Of a stretch of 64,000 bases of DNA, positions 1 to 8,845 are shown in pieces (the stretch's first letter is position 1; each line of letters opens with the position of its first letter). Source of the stretch: Micromonospora sp. NBC_01813 (lineage in GTDB: Bacteria; Actinomycetota; Actinomycetes; Mycobacteriales; Micromonosporaceae); the NCBI RefSeq assembly GCF_035917335.1, contig NZ_CP109067.1, forward strand, positions 4,091,001-4,155,000. The letters are read 5' to 3'. The position numbers and the translations under genes were made by a program. The notes beneath the pieces are model-generated. The model was not told the origin of the DNA and did no database searches. It saw nothing but the letters and a program-made list of their open reading frames with translations.

Positions 1-11
1 CGCCCCGGCAG

Positions 12-539
12 GTGCGGACGCGACGACGACGCCCGGCCCGGCGACCGGCGACCGGGTTGAGCTGGATTCTGGTCGTCTGCGCGGCGGCGGCGTTTCTCGG
101 CTGGGTCAGCGCCGAGCCGCTGTGGCTGGCCGTCGGCCGGGGTACGGCCGGCACCGCCACGGTGACCGGCTGCACCGGGGAGGGGCTGCGGCAACGGTGC
201 CTCGGCGTGTTCGTCTCGCACACCGGCCTGACGGTCGACCCGGTCCGGTTGCTCGGCGTACCGCCGGCCGACGGGGCGGCGGCCGAGGCGGCGGACGAGC
301 GGTTCCCGGCGCGGATGCTGCACCACGAACGGGACACCGCGTACGTCGACCCGGACCAGGTCGTCCTGCACCTGCGCTGGGTCGTCGGATGGACGCTGAT
401 CCTGCTGTTGGGGGTGCTGCTGGTCTGGGGCAGCGGCGCGCGGCGCCTGGCCACCGCACCCGCCCGCCGGGGTGCGACGCTGGTGGCGTTGGCGGCGCCG
501 ACACTGCTGGGCGCGGGATTCCTGATCACCAGTTGGTGA
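12..539 (+). CDS. Small membrane protein of unknown function
   Basis: 175 residues from a GTG at the window edge; the true start could lie upstream, so the N-terminus is uncertain. An arginine-rich cytoplasmic head is followed by a hydrophobic segment at about residues 16-42. A soluble loop of about 75 residues with two cysteines (around 54 and 63) comes next, then two further hydrophobic helices at about 122-140 and 153-173. I do not recognise the family. The topology (short head, outside loop with a possible disulfide, two C-terminal helices) suggests a plasma-membrane protein. It reads toward the mannosyltransferase gene, which has its own promoter, so the two need not be cotranscribed. 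Confidence 0.6.
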   Translation: MRTRRRRPARRPATGLSWILVVCAAAAFLGWVSAEPLWLAVGRGTAGTATVTGCTGEGLRQRCLGVFVSHTGLTVDPVRLLGVPPADGAAAEAADERFPARMLHHERDTAYVDPDQVVLHLRWVVGWTLILLLGVLLVWGSGARRLATAPARRGATLVALAAPTLLGAGFLITSW

Positions 540-603
540 GAGATATCGACGACTCGTGATGTCAAGTGGTGCCCGACGGTCCCCGGATCGGGGGTCGGCA
601 GCC

Positions 604-609
604 TACGAT
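604..609 (+). promoter_or_regulatory. -10 element of a leaderless promoter for the mannosyltransferase
   Basis: The hexamer TACGAT ends 6 bases before the GTG at 616. In actinobacteria a TANNNT box 6-8 bases before an ATG/GTG usually marks a leaderless mRNA whose first base is the start codon. No Shine-Dalgarno sequence precedes this GTG, and this decided the start over the upstream ATG pair at 556. Confidence 0.5.
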
Positions 610-615
610 CACTGG

Positions 616-2304
616 GTGATCTCGGCGGCAGCTTCGGAAGCGACCAGCGGTGAGCCAGCGGTGGCGGGCGTGACGACTCGGCCGGCGAGCCCGCCGGACA
701 CCGACCCGACGGAAACCGACCCGACGGGCCGCAGCCGGTCCGGCGGTGCCGCGGAGACCGGCGGTGCCGCCGGGCACTCTGCCGGCGAGGGTGTCCTGCC
801 GGCGGTGTTACGGCGCCGACTGGCACCGCTGGACAGTTGGCTGGAGCCGTGGTCGTGGCTGGCCACCGTCGTGGTCGTGGTGATCGCCGGGGTGCTGCGG
901 CTGCTCAATCTGAGCCACCCGCCGGGCCTGATCTTCGACGAGGTCTACTACGCCAACGAAGGCAACGAACTGCTGGCGTACGGCTTCGAGTGGGACGAGA
1001 CCAACAACACCCCCGCGTACGTGGTGCACCCGCCCCTGGGTAAGTGGCTCATCGCGCTCGGCATCAGGGTGTTTCAGTTCAACGAGTTCGGCTGGCGGAT
1101 CGCCTCGGCGGTGGCCGGCATCCTGATGGTCCTGATCATCACCAGGACGGCCCGGCGGCTGTTCCGCTCCACCGCCCTCGGCTGTGCCGCAGGGTTGCTG
1201 CTCGCCCTCGACGGATTCCATCTGGTGCTGTCCCGCACCGCGCTGCTCGACATCTTCCTGGCCTTCTTCGTGCTCGCCGGGTTCGCCGCGCTGGTGGTCG
1301 ACCGCGACTGGACCCGCCGCCGTTGGCTGCGGGCCATCGACAACGGGCTCGACCCGAGCCAGCCGGGCCGGGCGGGTCGTCCGCCGCTGGCCGTGCCGTG
1401 GTGGCGGCTGCTCGCGGCGGTCCTGCTCGGCTGTGGGCTGGCGGTCAAGTGGAGCGCACTGTGGTTCATTCCGGTCTTCGGCCTGCTGGTGCTGTTCTGG
1501 GAGGTCGGTGCCCGCCGGTCGGCCGGGGTCCGTCGCCCGTGGCGCGACACGGTCGTCGACGAAGCCGGCTGGTTCGTGCTCTGCGCGGGGCTGATCCTCG
1601 GCACGTACATCGCCAGTTGGTCCGGCTGGCTGGGGACCGACGGCGGCTACCTGCGGCACTACCGGGCGGACAACGGCATGTCGGAGCCGCCGTTCCTCGG
1701 CGCGCTGCAGAACCTGTGGCACTACCACACCCAGGCGTACGGCTTCCACAGCACGTTGGAGACCGAACACCGCTACCAGTCGTGGCCGTGGCAATGGCTG
1801 CTGTTGGGCCGGCCGGTCGCCTTCCACTGGACCGACCAGGCCGCCTGCGGAGCGCCCAGTTGCGCCGAGGAGGTGCTGTTGCTGGGTACGCCGCTGCTGT
1901 GGTGGTCGTTCCTGCCCGCGCTGGCGGCGCTGCTCTGGCTGGGTGTCGCGCGGCGCGACTGGCGGGCCGGGGCGATCCTGGCCGGGGCCGGGGCCGGTCT
2001 GCTGCCCTGGTTCTACTACGCCGCCGACGACCGGACGATGTTCTCCTTCTACACCGCTCCGGCGCTGCCGTTCCTCGTGCTGGCGGTGACCTACGTCCTC
2101 GGCGCGATCGTCACGCCGTACGGCCAGCCGGCGGTGTCGGACCCGGCCGGTAGTGATCGTCGGATGGTGGGCGCGGTGATCGTCGGCGCGTACCTGCTGC
2201 TGGTGGCGATCTGCTTCGCGTACTTCTATCCGATCTTCGTCGGCGAGGCGCTGCCGTACGAGGACTGGTCGTCGCGGATGTGGCTGGGCGGCCGCTGGAT
2301 CTGA
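616..2304 (+). CDS. Dolichyl-phosphate-mannose--protein mannosyltransferase (PMT, GT39)
   Basis: Predicted to transfer mannose from polyprenyl-phosphate mannose to Ser/Thr of exported proteins on the outer face of the plasma membrane (bacterial protein O-mannosylation). About 562 residues from the leaderless GTG, normal for actinobacterial Pmt. A Pro/Thr/Gly-rich N-tail of about 70 residues precedes the membrane part. The FDE motif (about residue 109, with the acidic pair used in catalysis) and HPPLGKW (about 138) lie in the first extracytoplasmic loop, as expected. At least nine further hydrophobic helices follow, and a short conserved C-terminal tail ends with Trp-rich residues. An ATG at 556 would add 20 residues, but it lacks a ribosome site. 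Many secreted proteins encoded in this window (the 1953-residue mosaic, for instance) are plausible substrates; that is inference. Confidence 0.9.
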   Translation: MISAAASEATSGEPAVAGVTTRPASPPDTDPTETDPTGRSRSGGAAETGGAAGHSAGEGVLPAVLRRRLAPLDSWLEPWSWLATVVVVVIAGVLRLLNLSHPPGLIFDEVYYANEGNELLAYGFEWDETNNTPAYVVHPPLGKWLIALGIRVFQFNEFGWRIASAVAGILMVLIITRTARRLFRSTALGCAAGLLLALDGFHLVLSRTALLDIFLAFFVLAGFAALVVDRDWTRRRWLRAIDNGLDPSQPGRAGRPPLAVPWWRLLAAVLLGCGLAVKWSALWFIPVFGLLVLFWEVGARRSAGVRRPWRDTVVDEAGWFVLCAGLILGTYIASWSGWLGTDGGYLRHYRADNGMSEPPFLGALQNLWHYHTQAYGFHSTLETEHRYQSWPWQWLLLGRPVAFHWTDQAACGAPSCAEEVLLLGTPLLWWSFLPALAALLWLGVARRDWRAGAILAGAGAGLLPWFYYAADDRTMFSFYTAPALPFLVLAVTYVLGAIVTPYGQPAVSDPAGSDRRMVGAVIVGAYLLLVAICFAYFYPIFVGEALPYEDWSSRMWLGGRWI

Positions 2305-2522
2305 GCCGGCCGGGCCGGGGGCGGCCGCTGGCATCCGAGCCGGCGGCCGTCAGGTTTGTGCGAGATGCGCCTTGCCACGGCCGGCCGGACCGGTGAAACC
2401 GGGCGGTGCAGCGGACTCGGGTCAGCCGATCATGGACTGAATGCCGCCTTGTGTCCTCTGTGCCGTGTCGCAACGGACGGATCCGCAGGCCAGCAGGGAT
2501 GGTGCGGCGGCAGGGTGTCACG

Positions 2523-2575
2523 AAAAAGCGCGCCCCGATCGCCTGCCACGGGGGAAGCGGGCGATAGGGGCGCGC
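2523..2575 (-). terminator. Intrinsic terminator after the PAS sensor gene
   Basis: Inverted arms GCGCGCCCC (2528-2536) and GGGGCGCGC (2567-2575), extended inward by ATCGCC/GGCGAT after one mismatch, form a long stem. On the minus strand the stem is followed by five T residues (2527 down to 2523). Orientation fits the minus-strand gene ending at 2770, about 200 bp upstream of the stem. Confidence 0.7.
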
Positions 2576-2720
2576 AAGAAAATATTAACCAGGCGGGGCC
2601 GCGTGGCACAACGGGCCAGCGGCAGGATGTTTGACCTTCCGCACTGGCCGGCACAACAGCCGAAAGCAATAATTTTGGACAAAGTCCCAATATTGCCGGG
2701 TCGAGGCAGCGCGCTACCCG

Positions 2721-2762
2721 TCAGCCGTCAGCCGTCAGCCATCAGCCATCAGCCATCAGCCG
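2721..2762. repeat. Six tandem heptamers (TCAGCCR)
   Basis: Six consecutive 7-bp units, TCAGCCG or TCAGCCA, start 8 bp beyond the stop codon of the minus-strand PAS gene. This is a short simple repeat. The unit length is not a multiple of three, so it would be a slippage hotspot if it reached into the coding sequence. Confidence 0.85.
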
Positions 2763-2769
2763 CCAGTAG

Positions 2770-4647
2770 TCAGCGGAACCGGTGCCGCAGGCTGCGCCGG
2801 TTCTGGCCCGGCGCGCTGCGGTCGAGCCGCCGCCGCACCAATTCGGAATCCCGCCGCCGCTGGTCCGCCAGGTCGCTCATGGTCAGCACCAGCCCGCGGA
2901 CCCCCTGCACCTGGCGCAGATCCCGACAGCGGACCTCCAGCAGGACGTGGCTGCCGTCCGGACGACGTAACGCCCACTGGGCGCCCACCGCCGACCCGTC
3001 GTCCCGTTCGCCGGCCTCGGCCAGCAGCCGCGCCAGCTGCGGCTGGTCGTCCGGGTGCAGCACGTCGTGCCAGTCGGCGAGGATCTGCGGCTCGACCCCC
3101 AGCAGCTGGCCGCAGGGCGGACTGGCGTAGCGGATGCGCCCGTCCGAACCGACGATCATGACGGCGTCGCCGGTGCTGCCGGCGACCAGGTTGAGGTATC
3201 GGTCCCGGTCCCGGCGGGCCGACTCCTCAGTGGCCGCCATCCGGTGCAGCGCCAGCGCGGCCTGGGCGGCGAGCACCTCGATCGCGTCCTGGCTGGCGGT
3301 CAACACCCCATCGGTGGCGGTCACCAGCAGTGCCGTGCCGGAGCCCGCCGACGGAGCCGGGGCCGCGAGCGTGGCCACCAGAGTGGCCGGTGCCGGCCCG
3401 AGGCGACTCGCCAACTCCGGATGCAGCAGCCGGGTCGGTACGACCCGGCTGCGGCGTCGGGCCGCGTCGACCGGCAACCGGTGGCCGATCACGACCTGCG
3501 GTTGCCAACCGGCCCACGCCTCGACGTCGACCCGGTCGGCACCGGACTCGACCGCCGGCCGGTAGATCGCGAACAGCAGCTCGTGGCGGGTCTTCGGGGG
3601 CAGCAACCGCGCGACGGACCAGCGCAGCGCGTCGGCCACCTCCACGGTGGTGGTGGCCGACAGCAGCCGGGTTCCCGCCGCCCGCAGCGAACGTTCCCGA
3701 TGCACGGCGTCCCGGTGCCCGGCGACCGAGTCGGCGACCCGGGTCACCGCGAGCAGCGTGGTCAGCCCGGCGGCCGCCGCGGCGACCAGTCCGTCTGACA
3801 GGTCCGCCGGGCCGCCGAGGAACGCCTGGATCGCCAACAGGACCGGCACCGTCAGGCAGGTCAGGGTGACCAGGCCGATCCGCATCGCGGCGATGTCCTG
3901 CGGGCGCGGGTCCACCGGCGTCGCCAACCGCGCCATGTTCGGATGCAGGGCGGCGACGCCCCAGCTGAGGTAGAACGCGTACCAGCCGAGCTCCGCCGGG
4001 CCGCCCGCCTGCCAACCGGCACCCAGCTCCGCCACGGCGTAGCAGACGTCGGAGACGAGCATCCCGGTCGCGCCGACGGTCAGCGCGATCACCGTCGGGT
4101 CCCGCCAGGCGACAGCCGCCAGGCGCAGCATCACCACCACGACGAGCACCCCGCCGATGCTGTGCACCACCCGTAGCGCCTTCTCCGGGGCCGGCAGGTC
4201 CACATCGGCCAGCAGTGGTGCCACCACCAGCGTCCAGGTGATCAGCCCGGTGACCAGGACCAGCACCAGGGTGTCCAGCATGCCGGAACGGTCCCGCAGC
4301 GCCACCGTCGTGCGGGTCAGGCTGAGTACGCCGGCCGCCAGCAGCCCGAACGTGGCGAGATAGGCGACGTCGGCCAGGCCGGCCAGCGTCTCACCGACCG
4401 CGCCCACCGCCCGGATCGACAGCTCGTAGCAGACGTCGCCGATCGCCAACGCCGCGGCGCCGCCGGCCAGCAACAGCCACGGGTGGCGGCGGGGTGGCCG
4501 GTGCCGGCGGATCCCCCAGCCGACGGCGGCGACGCTGAGTACGCCGATCAGCCCCCACCACAGCGCGGCGCCGGCCGGTGCCGCGAAAACCGCCACCCCG
4601 AGGGCAGCCTGCACCGCGAGGTAGCCGGTCAGTACGCGCCGGGGCAA
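2770..4647 (-). CDS. Multi-pass membrane sensor with GAF-like and PAS domains
   Basis: 625 residues from a TTG preceded by GAGGAG at good spacing. About eight to nine hydrophobic helices fill residues 1-270, with alternating short loops. A cytoplasmic GAF-like region follows at about 300-460, and a PAS domain at about 475-600 (motif around VGSDGRIRYASP). The protein stops just after the PAS core, with a basic tail. Related actinobacterial proteins usually carry GGDEF/EAL output domains after this arrangement; here none is present, so it either signals through a partner or is a shortened version. It lies downstream of and co-directional with the two-component genes, separated by about 50 bp, and could be read with them. 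Ligand unknown. Confidence 0.75.
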   Translation of the reverse strand: MPRRVLTGYLAVQAALGVAVFAAPAGAALWWGLIGVLSVAAVGWGIRRHRPPRRHPWLLLAGGAAALAIGDVCYELSIRAVGAVGETLAGLADVAYLATFGLLAAGVLSLTRTTVALRDRSGMLDTLVLVLVTGLITWTLVVAPLLADVDLPAPEKALRVVHSIGGVLVVVVMLRLAAVAWRDPTVIALTVGATGMLVSDVCYAVAELGAGWQAGGPAELGWYAFYLSWGVAALHPNMARLATPVDPRPQDIAAMRIGLVTLTCLTVPVLLAIQAFLGGPADLSDGLVAAAAAGLTTLLAVTRVADSVAGHRDAVHRERSLRAAGTRLLSATTTVEVADALRWSVARLLPPKTRHELLFAIYRPAVESGADRVDVEAWAGWQPQVVIGHRLPVDAARRRSRVVPTRLLHPELASRLGPAPATLVATLAAPAPSAGSGTALLVTATDGVLTASQDAIEVLAAQAALALHRMAATEESARRDRDRYLNLVAGSTGDAVMIVGSDGRIRYASPPCGQLLGVEPQILADWHDVLHPDDQPQLARLLAEAGERDDGSAVGAQWALRRPDGSHVLLEVRCRDLRQVQGVRGLVLTMSDLADQRRRDSELVRRRLDRSAPGQNRRSLRHRFR

Positions 4648-4698
4648 CTGAACTCCTCGAGTCTCCGGCCGGCCACAGCGGACCGCACACCGACCCGG

Positions 4699-6279
4699 TT
4701 ACAGCATGGGGGCCGACGCGGGCCGGCACAACAGCGAAACCGGCAGCAGTACGCGGAACACCGCGCCGCCGCCGGGCCGCTCGAACAGCTCGATCCGCCC
4801 ACCGTGACTGTCCACAATGGCGGCGGCAATGGCGAGCCCCAGCCCGGATCCACCACCCCGGGCCCGGGTGCGGCTCGGATCCACCCGGTAGAGCCGCTCG
4901 AAGATCCGGCTGGCGTGCGCCGCCGGGACGCCGGGGCCGTCGTCGGCCACCTCGAACACCGCCAGCGGCACGTCCGCCGGCAGGTCCTGGCCGACCGCGG
5001 CGATCCGCCGACCCGGCGCTACGGCGGCCGACGACGACAAGCACCCCACCCGGACGGTCACCTCGGCGCCCGGTCCGGTGTGCTGCAGCGCGTTCGCCAC
5101 CAGGTTGGCCGCCACCTGACGCAGTTCCGGTTCGTCGCCGGGCACCGAGACCGGCTGCAGGTCAGGGGTGGCCACGGTGCCGGACTCGGCCGGGGCGAAC
5201 CGGACCGTACGGTTCGGCGCCCTGGCGTGCGCGTCGCGGACCGTGTCGGCGGCGACGGCGAGCAGGTCGACCGGTCGCCGTACCGGCACCCGACGCTGGT
5301 CCAGCCGACTCAGCAGCAGCAGGTCTTCGACCAGCAGACCCATCCTGGCCGCCTCGGCTTCGATCCGGCGCATCGCCTCGTCGAGTTCGGGACCTGGGGC
5401 CGCCCCGCCGCGCCGGTACAGCTCGGCGAAGCCGCGGATCGAGGTGAGCGGGGTACGCAGCTCGTGGGAGGCGTCCGCGACGAACTGACGCAGCCGCTGT
5501 TCGGAGGCGGTACGGCCGGCGACCTCGGTCTCGATCCGGTCGAGCATCGAGTTCAGCGCCCCACCGAGGCGACCGACCTCGGTGTGCGGGTCGGCGTCGT
5601 CGACCACCCGCCGGGACAGATCACCGGCGGTGATTTCGGCCGAGATCTGTTCCATCCGGGTCAGCGGCCGCAGCCCGAGCCGCACCGTCGCCGCCGCGAC
5701 CATGCCGAGCAGCAGCAGGATCATCAGCACCACGACGACGTCGATGACCAGCAGGGTGTCGGCGGTGGCGTCCACCTCGCGCAGCGAGACGGCGGCCACC
5801 GCGACTCCCCCGTCGGCGCGGGCGATGGCGAGCACCCGCCACGAGCCGTCGCCGTCGACCGCCGGCACGGTGAACGGCCGCCCGGTGGCGGCGGCCTGGG
5901 CCAGGGTCGCGAAGTCGTCGAACTCGGGCGGCGACATCTCCGGATCGGAGGAGAACTCCTCCGCCGAGGAGCCGTCCGCCTCGTACAACCTGACCAGTTG
6001 GGCGGGCTGCAGCGCCGGCCCGGGAAACATCCGTGGCCGTCGCCCGTCGGAGTCGAGCGACGGCGGGGCGGCGCCGGCGAACGGCCGACCCATCGACGAC
6101 AGCTGCTCGTCGATCCGGTCGGTGAGGCTACGCCGGAGCAGGATCAGGCCGGCCGAGTTGGCCAGGATCAGCGCGACGGCGGTGAGTACGGCGGTCGCCA
6201 GCACCAGCCGGGACCGCAGCGTCCAGTGCGACCATCGGCGCGGCCGGAGCGTCCAGTGCGACCATCGACGGTGCCGCAT
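4699..6279 (-). CDS. Sensor histidine kinase (HAMP-HisKA-HATPase)
   Basis: 526 residues. One membrane helix at about 25-45, an extracytoplasmic sensor region to about 175, a second helix at about 180-205, then a HAMP linker. The dimerisation box with the phospho-accepting histidine reads FVADASHELRTPLTS. The N box (NLVANALQHT) and G box (GSGLGLAIA) complete a normal ATPase domain. The ATG overlaps the TGA of the response-regulator gene by one base (TGATG), so translation is coupled. The family (MprB/TcrY/TrcS-like) responds to envelope stress or unknown cues. The first 20 residues contain a perfect duplication of ten amino acids (see the repeat entry). Confidence 0.92.
   Translation of the reverse strand: MRHRRWSHWTLRPRRWSHWTLRSRLVLATAVLTAVALILANSAGLILLRRSLTDRIDEQLSSMGRPFAGAAPPSLDSDGRRPRMFPGPALQPAQLVRLYEADGSSAEEFSSDPEMSPPEFDDFATLAQAAATGRPFTVPAVDGDGSWRVLAIARADGGVAVAAVSLREVDATADTLLVIDVVVVLMILLLLGMVAAATVRLGLRPLTRMEQISAEITAGDLSRRVVDDADPHTEVGRLGGALNSMLDRIETEVAGRTASEQRLRQFVADASHELRTPLTSIRGFAELYRRGGAAPGPELDEAMRRIEAEAARMGLLVEDLLLLSRLDQRRVPVRRPVDLLAVAADTVRDAHARAPNRTVRFAPAESGTVATPDLQPVSVPGDEPELRQVAANLVANALQHTGPGAEVTVRVGCLSSSAAVAPGRRIAAVGQDLPADVPLAVFEVADDGPGVPAAHASRIFERLYRVDPSRTRARGGGSGLGLAIAAAIVDSHGGRIELFERPGGGAVFRVLLPVSLLCRPASAPML
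6219..6267 (-). repeat. 30-bp duplication in the kinase N-terminus
   Basis: A 19-bp identical block (6219-6237 and 6249-6267) recurs with a 30-bp period. It encodes two copies of the decamer RRWSHWTLR plus one variable residue at the very start of the histidine kinase. The period is in frame, so the reading frame is kept. An internal in-frame start could also be used, in which case the repeat would be untranslated. Confidence 0.85.
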
Positions 6280-7034
6280 CAGTCGTCGACCGCCCGGGGC
6301 AGCCGCAGCGTGTAGCCGACGCCGCGGACGGTGTGGATCAGCGCCGGCTCGTGCTGGTCGATCTTCTTGCGCAGGTAGTAGACGTACGACTCGACGATGC
6401 GCCCGTCACCGCCGAAGTCGTAGCTCCACACCCGGTCGAGTATCTGGCTCTTGCTGAGCACCCGACCGGCGTTGACCATCAGGTACCGCAACAGTTTGAA
6501 CTCGGTCGGCGACAGGTCGACGCGCCGACCGCCCCGGCGAACCTCGTAGGCGTCCTCGTCGAGTTCCAGGTCGGCGTAGCACAGCACCCGGCCGGCGGAC
6601 TCCGGCACGGTCGCGACACCGCTGCGCCGCAGGATCGCCTGGATTCGCAGCACCACCTCCTCCAGGCTGAACGGTTTGCTGACGTAGTCGTCGGCGCCGA
6701 CGGTCAGCCCGGCGATCCGGTCCTGCACCGCGTCGCGGGCGGTCAGGAACAGCACGGGTACGTGCTGACGGCCGCCCCGGCGCATCGTGCGGGCCACCTC
6801 GAAACCGTCGATGTCCGGCATCATGACGTCGAGGACCACCAGGTCCGGGTCGAACTCCTCGACGGCGACCAGGGCGGCCCGGCCGCCGTCGACGACGCGT
6901 ACGTCGAACCGGATCAGCCGCAGCGTGGCGGCGAGCAGGGCGCCGATGTTCGGCTCGTCGTCGACCACCAGGATCCGGGGCGGCCGGTCGGATCCGGTGC
7001 CGGTCGGGTGGTCGGTCGCGGCTGATGAGGACAT
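6279..7034 (-). CDS. OmpR/PhoB-type response regulator
   Basis: 251 residues from the ATG at 7034; the frame is open further upstream but loses similarity there. The receiver domain starts with ILVVDDEPN and carries the phospho-acceptor in VVLDVMMPDIDG, followed by the conserved TAR and KPF positions. The C-terminal winged helix includes SPTEFKLLRYL and the DNA-contacting RIVESYVYYLRKKID segment, typical of the PrrA/MprA/TcrA group. It is the first gene of the regulator-kinase operon. It diverges from the VTC/CotH operon across a 224-bp intergenic region (7035-7258), so regulation of that operon by this system is plausible but unproven. Confidence 0.93.
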   Translation of the reverse strand: MSSSAATDHPTGTGSDRPPRILVVDDEPNIGALLAATLRLIRFDVRVVDGGRAALVAVEEFDPDLVVLDVMMPDIDGFEVARTMRRGGRQHVPVLFLTARDAVQDRIAGLTVGADDYVSKPFSLEEVVLRIQAILRRSGVATVPESAGRVLCYADLELDEDAYEVRRGGRRVDLSPTEFKLLRYLMVNAGRVLSKSQILDRVWSYDFGGDGRIVESYVYYLRKKIDQHEPALIHTVRGVGYTLRLPRAVDD

Positions 7035-7258
7035 TCCCCATGAATACCGGCCGCGCCTCGGAGCCGGCTGGGAGCCAGCTGTGGGTACGCGGTCAGTCCC
7101 CCCGCCACCGCCCGGACCCGCCAGCCACCTCGCGTACCCCCGGCCGGACACCTCCCGTACACCTGGAGTTCGCAGTTCGTTCCGAGGTTGTTTTGATCTG
7201 CGTGCTGTTTCCTCACCTTCGCACCGAATCCGCCCTACCTGAAGGTGAGGACCTGCCT

Positions 7259-8161
7259 ATGCGCCCCGAATCGGCGGCACCGACGACGGCGACCCGTCCC
7301 GGAGCCGAATCCGGAGCTGAACGGGCCGGACATGCCCTGCGTGGTGCCACCCGGTTGCACGCCTTCAACCGGTACGAGATCAAGTACCTCGTCGACAACG
7401 CGGCGGTGCCCGCGCTGCGCGAGCGGCTCGCCGGCCGACTCGGCCGCGACAGCCACGCCGGCGTCGGCGGGTACGGGGTGTGGAGCGTCTACTACGACAC
7501 CGACGACCTGCGCTTCTACTGGGAGAAGATCGAAGGTCTGCGGTTCCGGCGGAAGATCCGGATCCGGCACTACGGCGACCGGACCGGCATCGACGACGAC
7601 ACCACCGTGTACGTGGAGATCAAACAGCGGGTCAACCGGGTGACCCAGAAGCGGCGGATCGCCGTGCCGTACCGGCTCGCCCGTCAGCTCTGCGACGCCC
7701 GCGCCATGATCGAACACGCCGAGCCGCAGCGGGCCTTCGTCCAGGAGGTGCTCGGGCTGGTCAGCCGGCTGGACCTGCGCCCGACGGCGATCACCGGCTA
7801 CCAGCGGCAGGCGTTCGTCGGGTCCGGCGCCGACCTGGGACTGCGGGTCACCCTGGATACCCGGGTACGCGGCCGCGACCGCGACTTCCACCTGGGCGCC
7901 GACGCCGAGAACCGGTTCATCGTGCCGCCGTCGCGTTCGATCATGGAAGTGAAGGCGAACGAGCGGGTCCCGTACTGGCTGACCGACCTCGCCGCCGAGG
8001 CCAACCTGTCGGTGGTCCGGGTCAGCAAGTACTGCCAGAGCGTGGAGGCGTTCGGCCGGGCACCCCGGTCGGTGTTCCACGTCCCAGACGACGAACCCGC
8101 GCCGGTCGTGGACCGGTCGGATCACGAACTGCTCACCATCGGCGCATCGGCGAAGGACTGA
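7259..8161 (+). CDS. VTC-domain polyphosphate-polymerase-like protein
   Basis: 300 residues from the ATG at 7259, preceded by GAAGGTGAGG; an upstream in-frame extension to 7025 crosses the divergent promoter and is rejected. The VTC core begins at about residue 38 with FNRYEIKYLVD. It continues with basic residues lining the tunnel (the RFRRKIRIRHYG segment), EIKQRVNRVTQKRR, and the late EVKANERVPYWL strand. In yeast Vtc4 this triphosphate-tunnel fold makes polyphosphate from ATP. In bacteria the domain is usually beside CotH and DUF4956 genes, as here. It is cytosolic by sequence. Six bases separate it from the next gene, so it is the first gene of a three-gene operon. Confidence 0.88.
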   Translation: MRPESAAPTTATRPGAESGAERAGHALRGATRLHAFNRYEIKYLVDNAAVPALRERLAGRLGRDSHAGVGGYGVWSVYYDTDDLRFYWEKIEGLRFRRKIRIRHYGDRTGIDDDTTVYVEIKQRVNRVTQKRRIAVPYRLARQLCDARAMIEHAEPQRAFVQEVLGLVSRLDLRPTAITGYQRQAFVGSGADLGLRVTLDTRVRGRDRDFHLGADAENRFIVPPSRSIMEVKANERVPYWLTDLAAEANLSVVRVSKYCQSVEAFGRAPRSVFHVPDDEPAPVVDRSDHELLTIGASAKD

Positions 8162-8167
8162 ATCGAC

Positions 8168-8845
8168 GTGGAAATCACCTTCCAGGACCTGTCCAGCACG
8201 TTCAGCCTGGGCGACATCGCCGCGTCCCTCGCGCTGTCGTTCGTGCTCAGCGCGATCATCGGCTGGGTCTACCGGGCCACCCACCGCAACGTCTCGTACA
8301 GCCAGTCGTACGTACAGACCTTGATCATTCTCGGCATGCTGATCTCGTTGATCATGCTGGTCGTCGGTTCCAACATCGCCCGCGCGTTCGCGCTGGTCGG
8401 AGCGCTGTCGGTGGTCCGCTTCCGCAACGCGATCAAGGAAACCCGCGACGTCGGCTTCATCTTCCTGGTGATGGGCATCGGGATGGCCTGCGGCACCCGG
8501 TTCTACCTGCTCGCGGTGATCGCGACGGTCGCCATCTGCCTGATCATCGTGGTGATGTACCGCTTCAACTGGTTCGCGCTGAACGTGCAACGGCAGGTGG
8601 TCAAGGTGCAGGTGCCGCCGGACGGCGACCACACCCAGGGCATCCAGGACGTGCTGCTGCGGCTGACCTCCGAGTTCGAGCTGGTGAGCATGGAATCGAT
8701 CCGGGGCGGAGCGTTGACCGAGTTGATGTACACGGTCCGACTGAAGAAGGGCTCCGAGCCCGGTGAGCTGATCGCGGCGTTGAGCGAGCTGACCGCCGGG
8801 CAGCGGGTCACCGTACTGACCGGCTACGACCAGACGGACCTTTGA
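8168..8845 (+). CDS. DUF4956 membrane protein
   Basis: 225 residues. Four hydrophobic helices lie within about residues 12-140, including a strongly conserved-looking GALSVVRFRNAIKETRDV loop between helices. A soluble alpha/beta C-terminal domain of about 85 residues follows. The family has no proven function but is repeatedly found between VTC and CotH genes. Its loop of charged residues and small cytosolic domain could pass or anchor a product made by the VTC enzyme, which is inference. The stop overlaps the next start by one base (TGATG). Confidence 0.88.
   Translation: MEITFQDLSSTFSLGDIAASLALSFVLSAIIGWVYRATHRNVSYSQSYVQTLIILGMLISLIMLVVGSNIARAFALVGALSVVRFRNAIKETRDVGFIFLVMGIGMACGTRFYLLAVIATVAICLIIVVMYRFNWFALNVQRQVVKVQVPPDGDHTQGIQDVLLRLTSEFELVSMESIRGGALTELMYTVRLKKGSEPGELIAALSELTAGQRVTVLTGYDQTDL

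Larger units (their letters stand above)
2305..2769. other. Gene-free interval between convergent genes
   Basis: I find no convincing coding region here; the open frames are short and lack codon bias. The interval holds the minus-strand terminator hairpin (2523-2575) and a heptamer repeat (2721-2762). Between them lies an unusually AT-rich patch (about 2577-2590 and 2668-2695) in a very GC-rich setting. That patch could be a promoter remnant or a small RNA, but nothing in it is recognisable. Confidence 0.5.
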
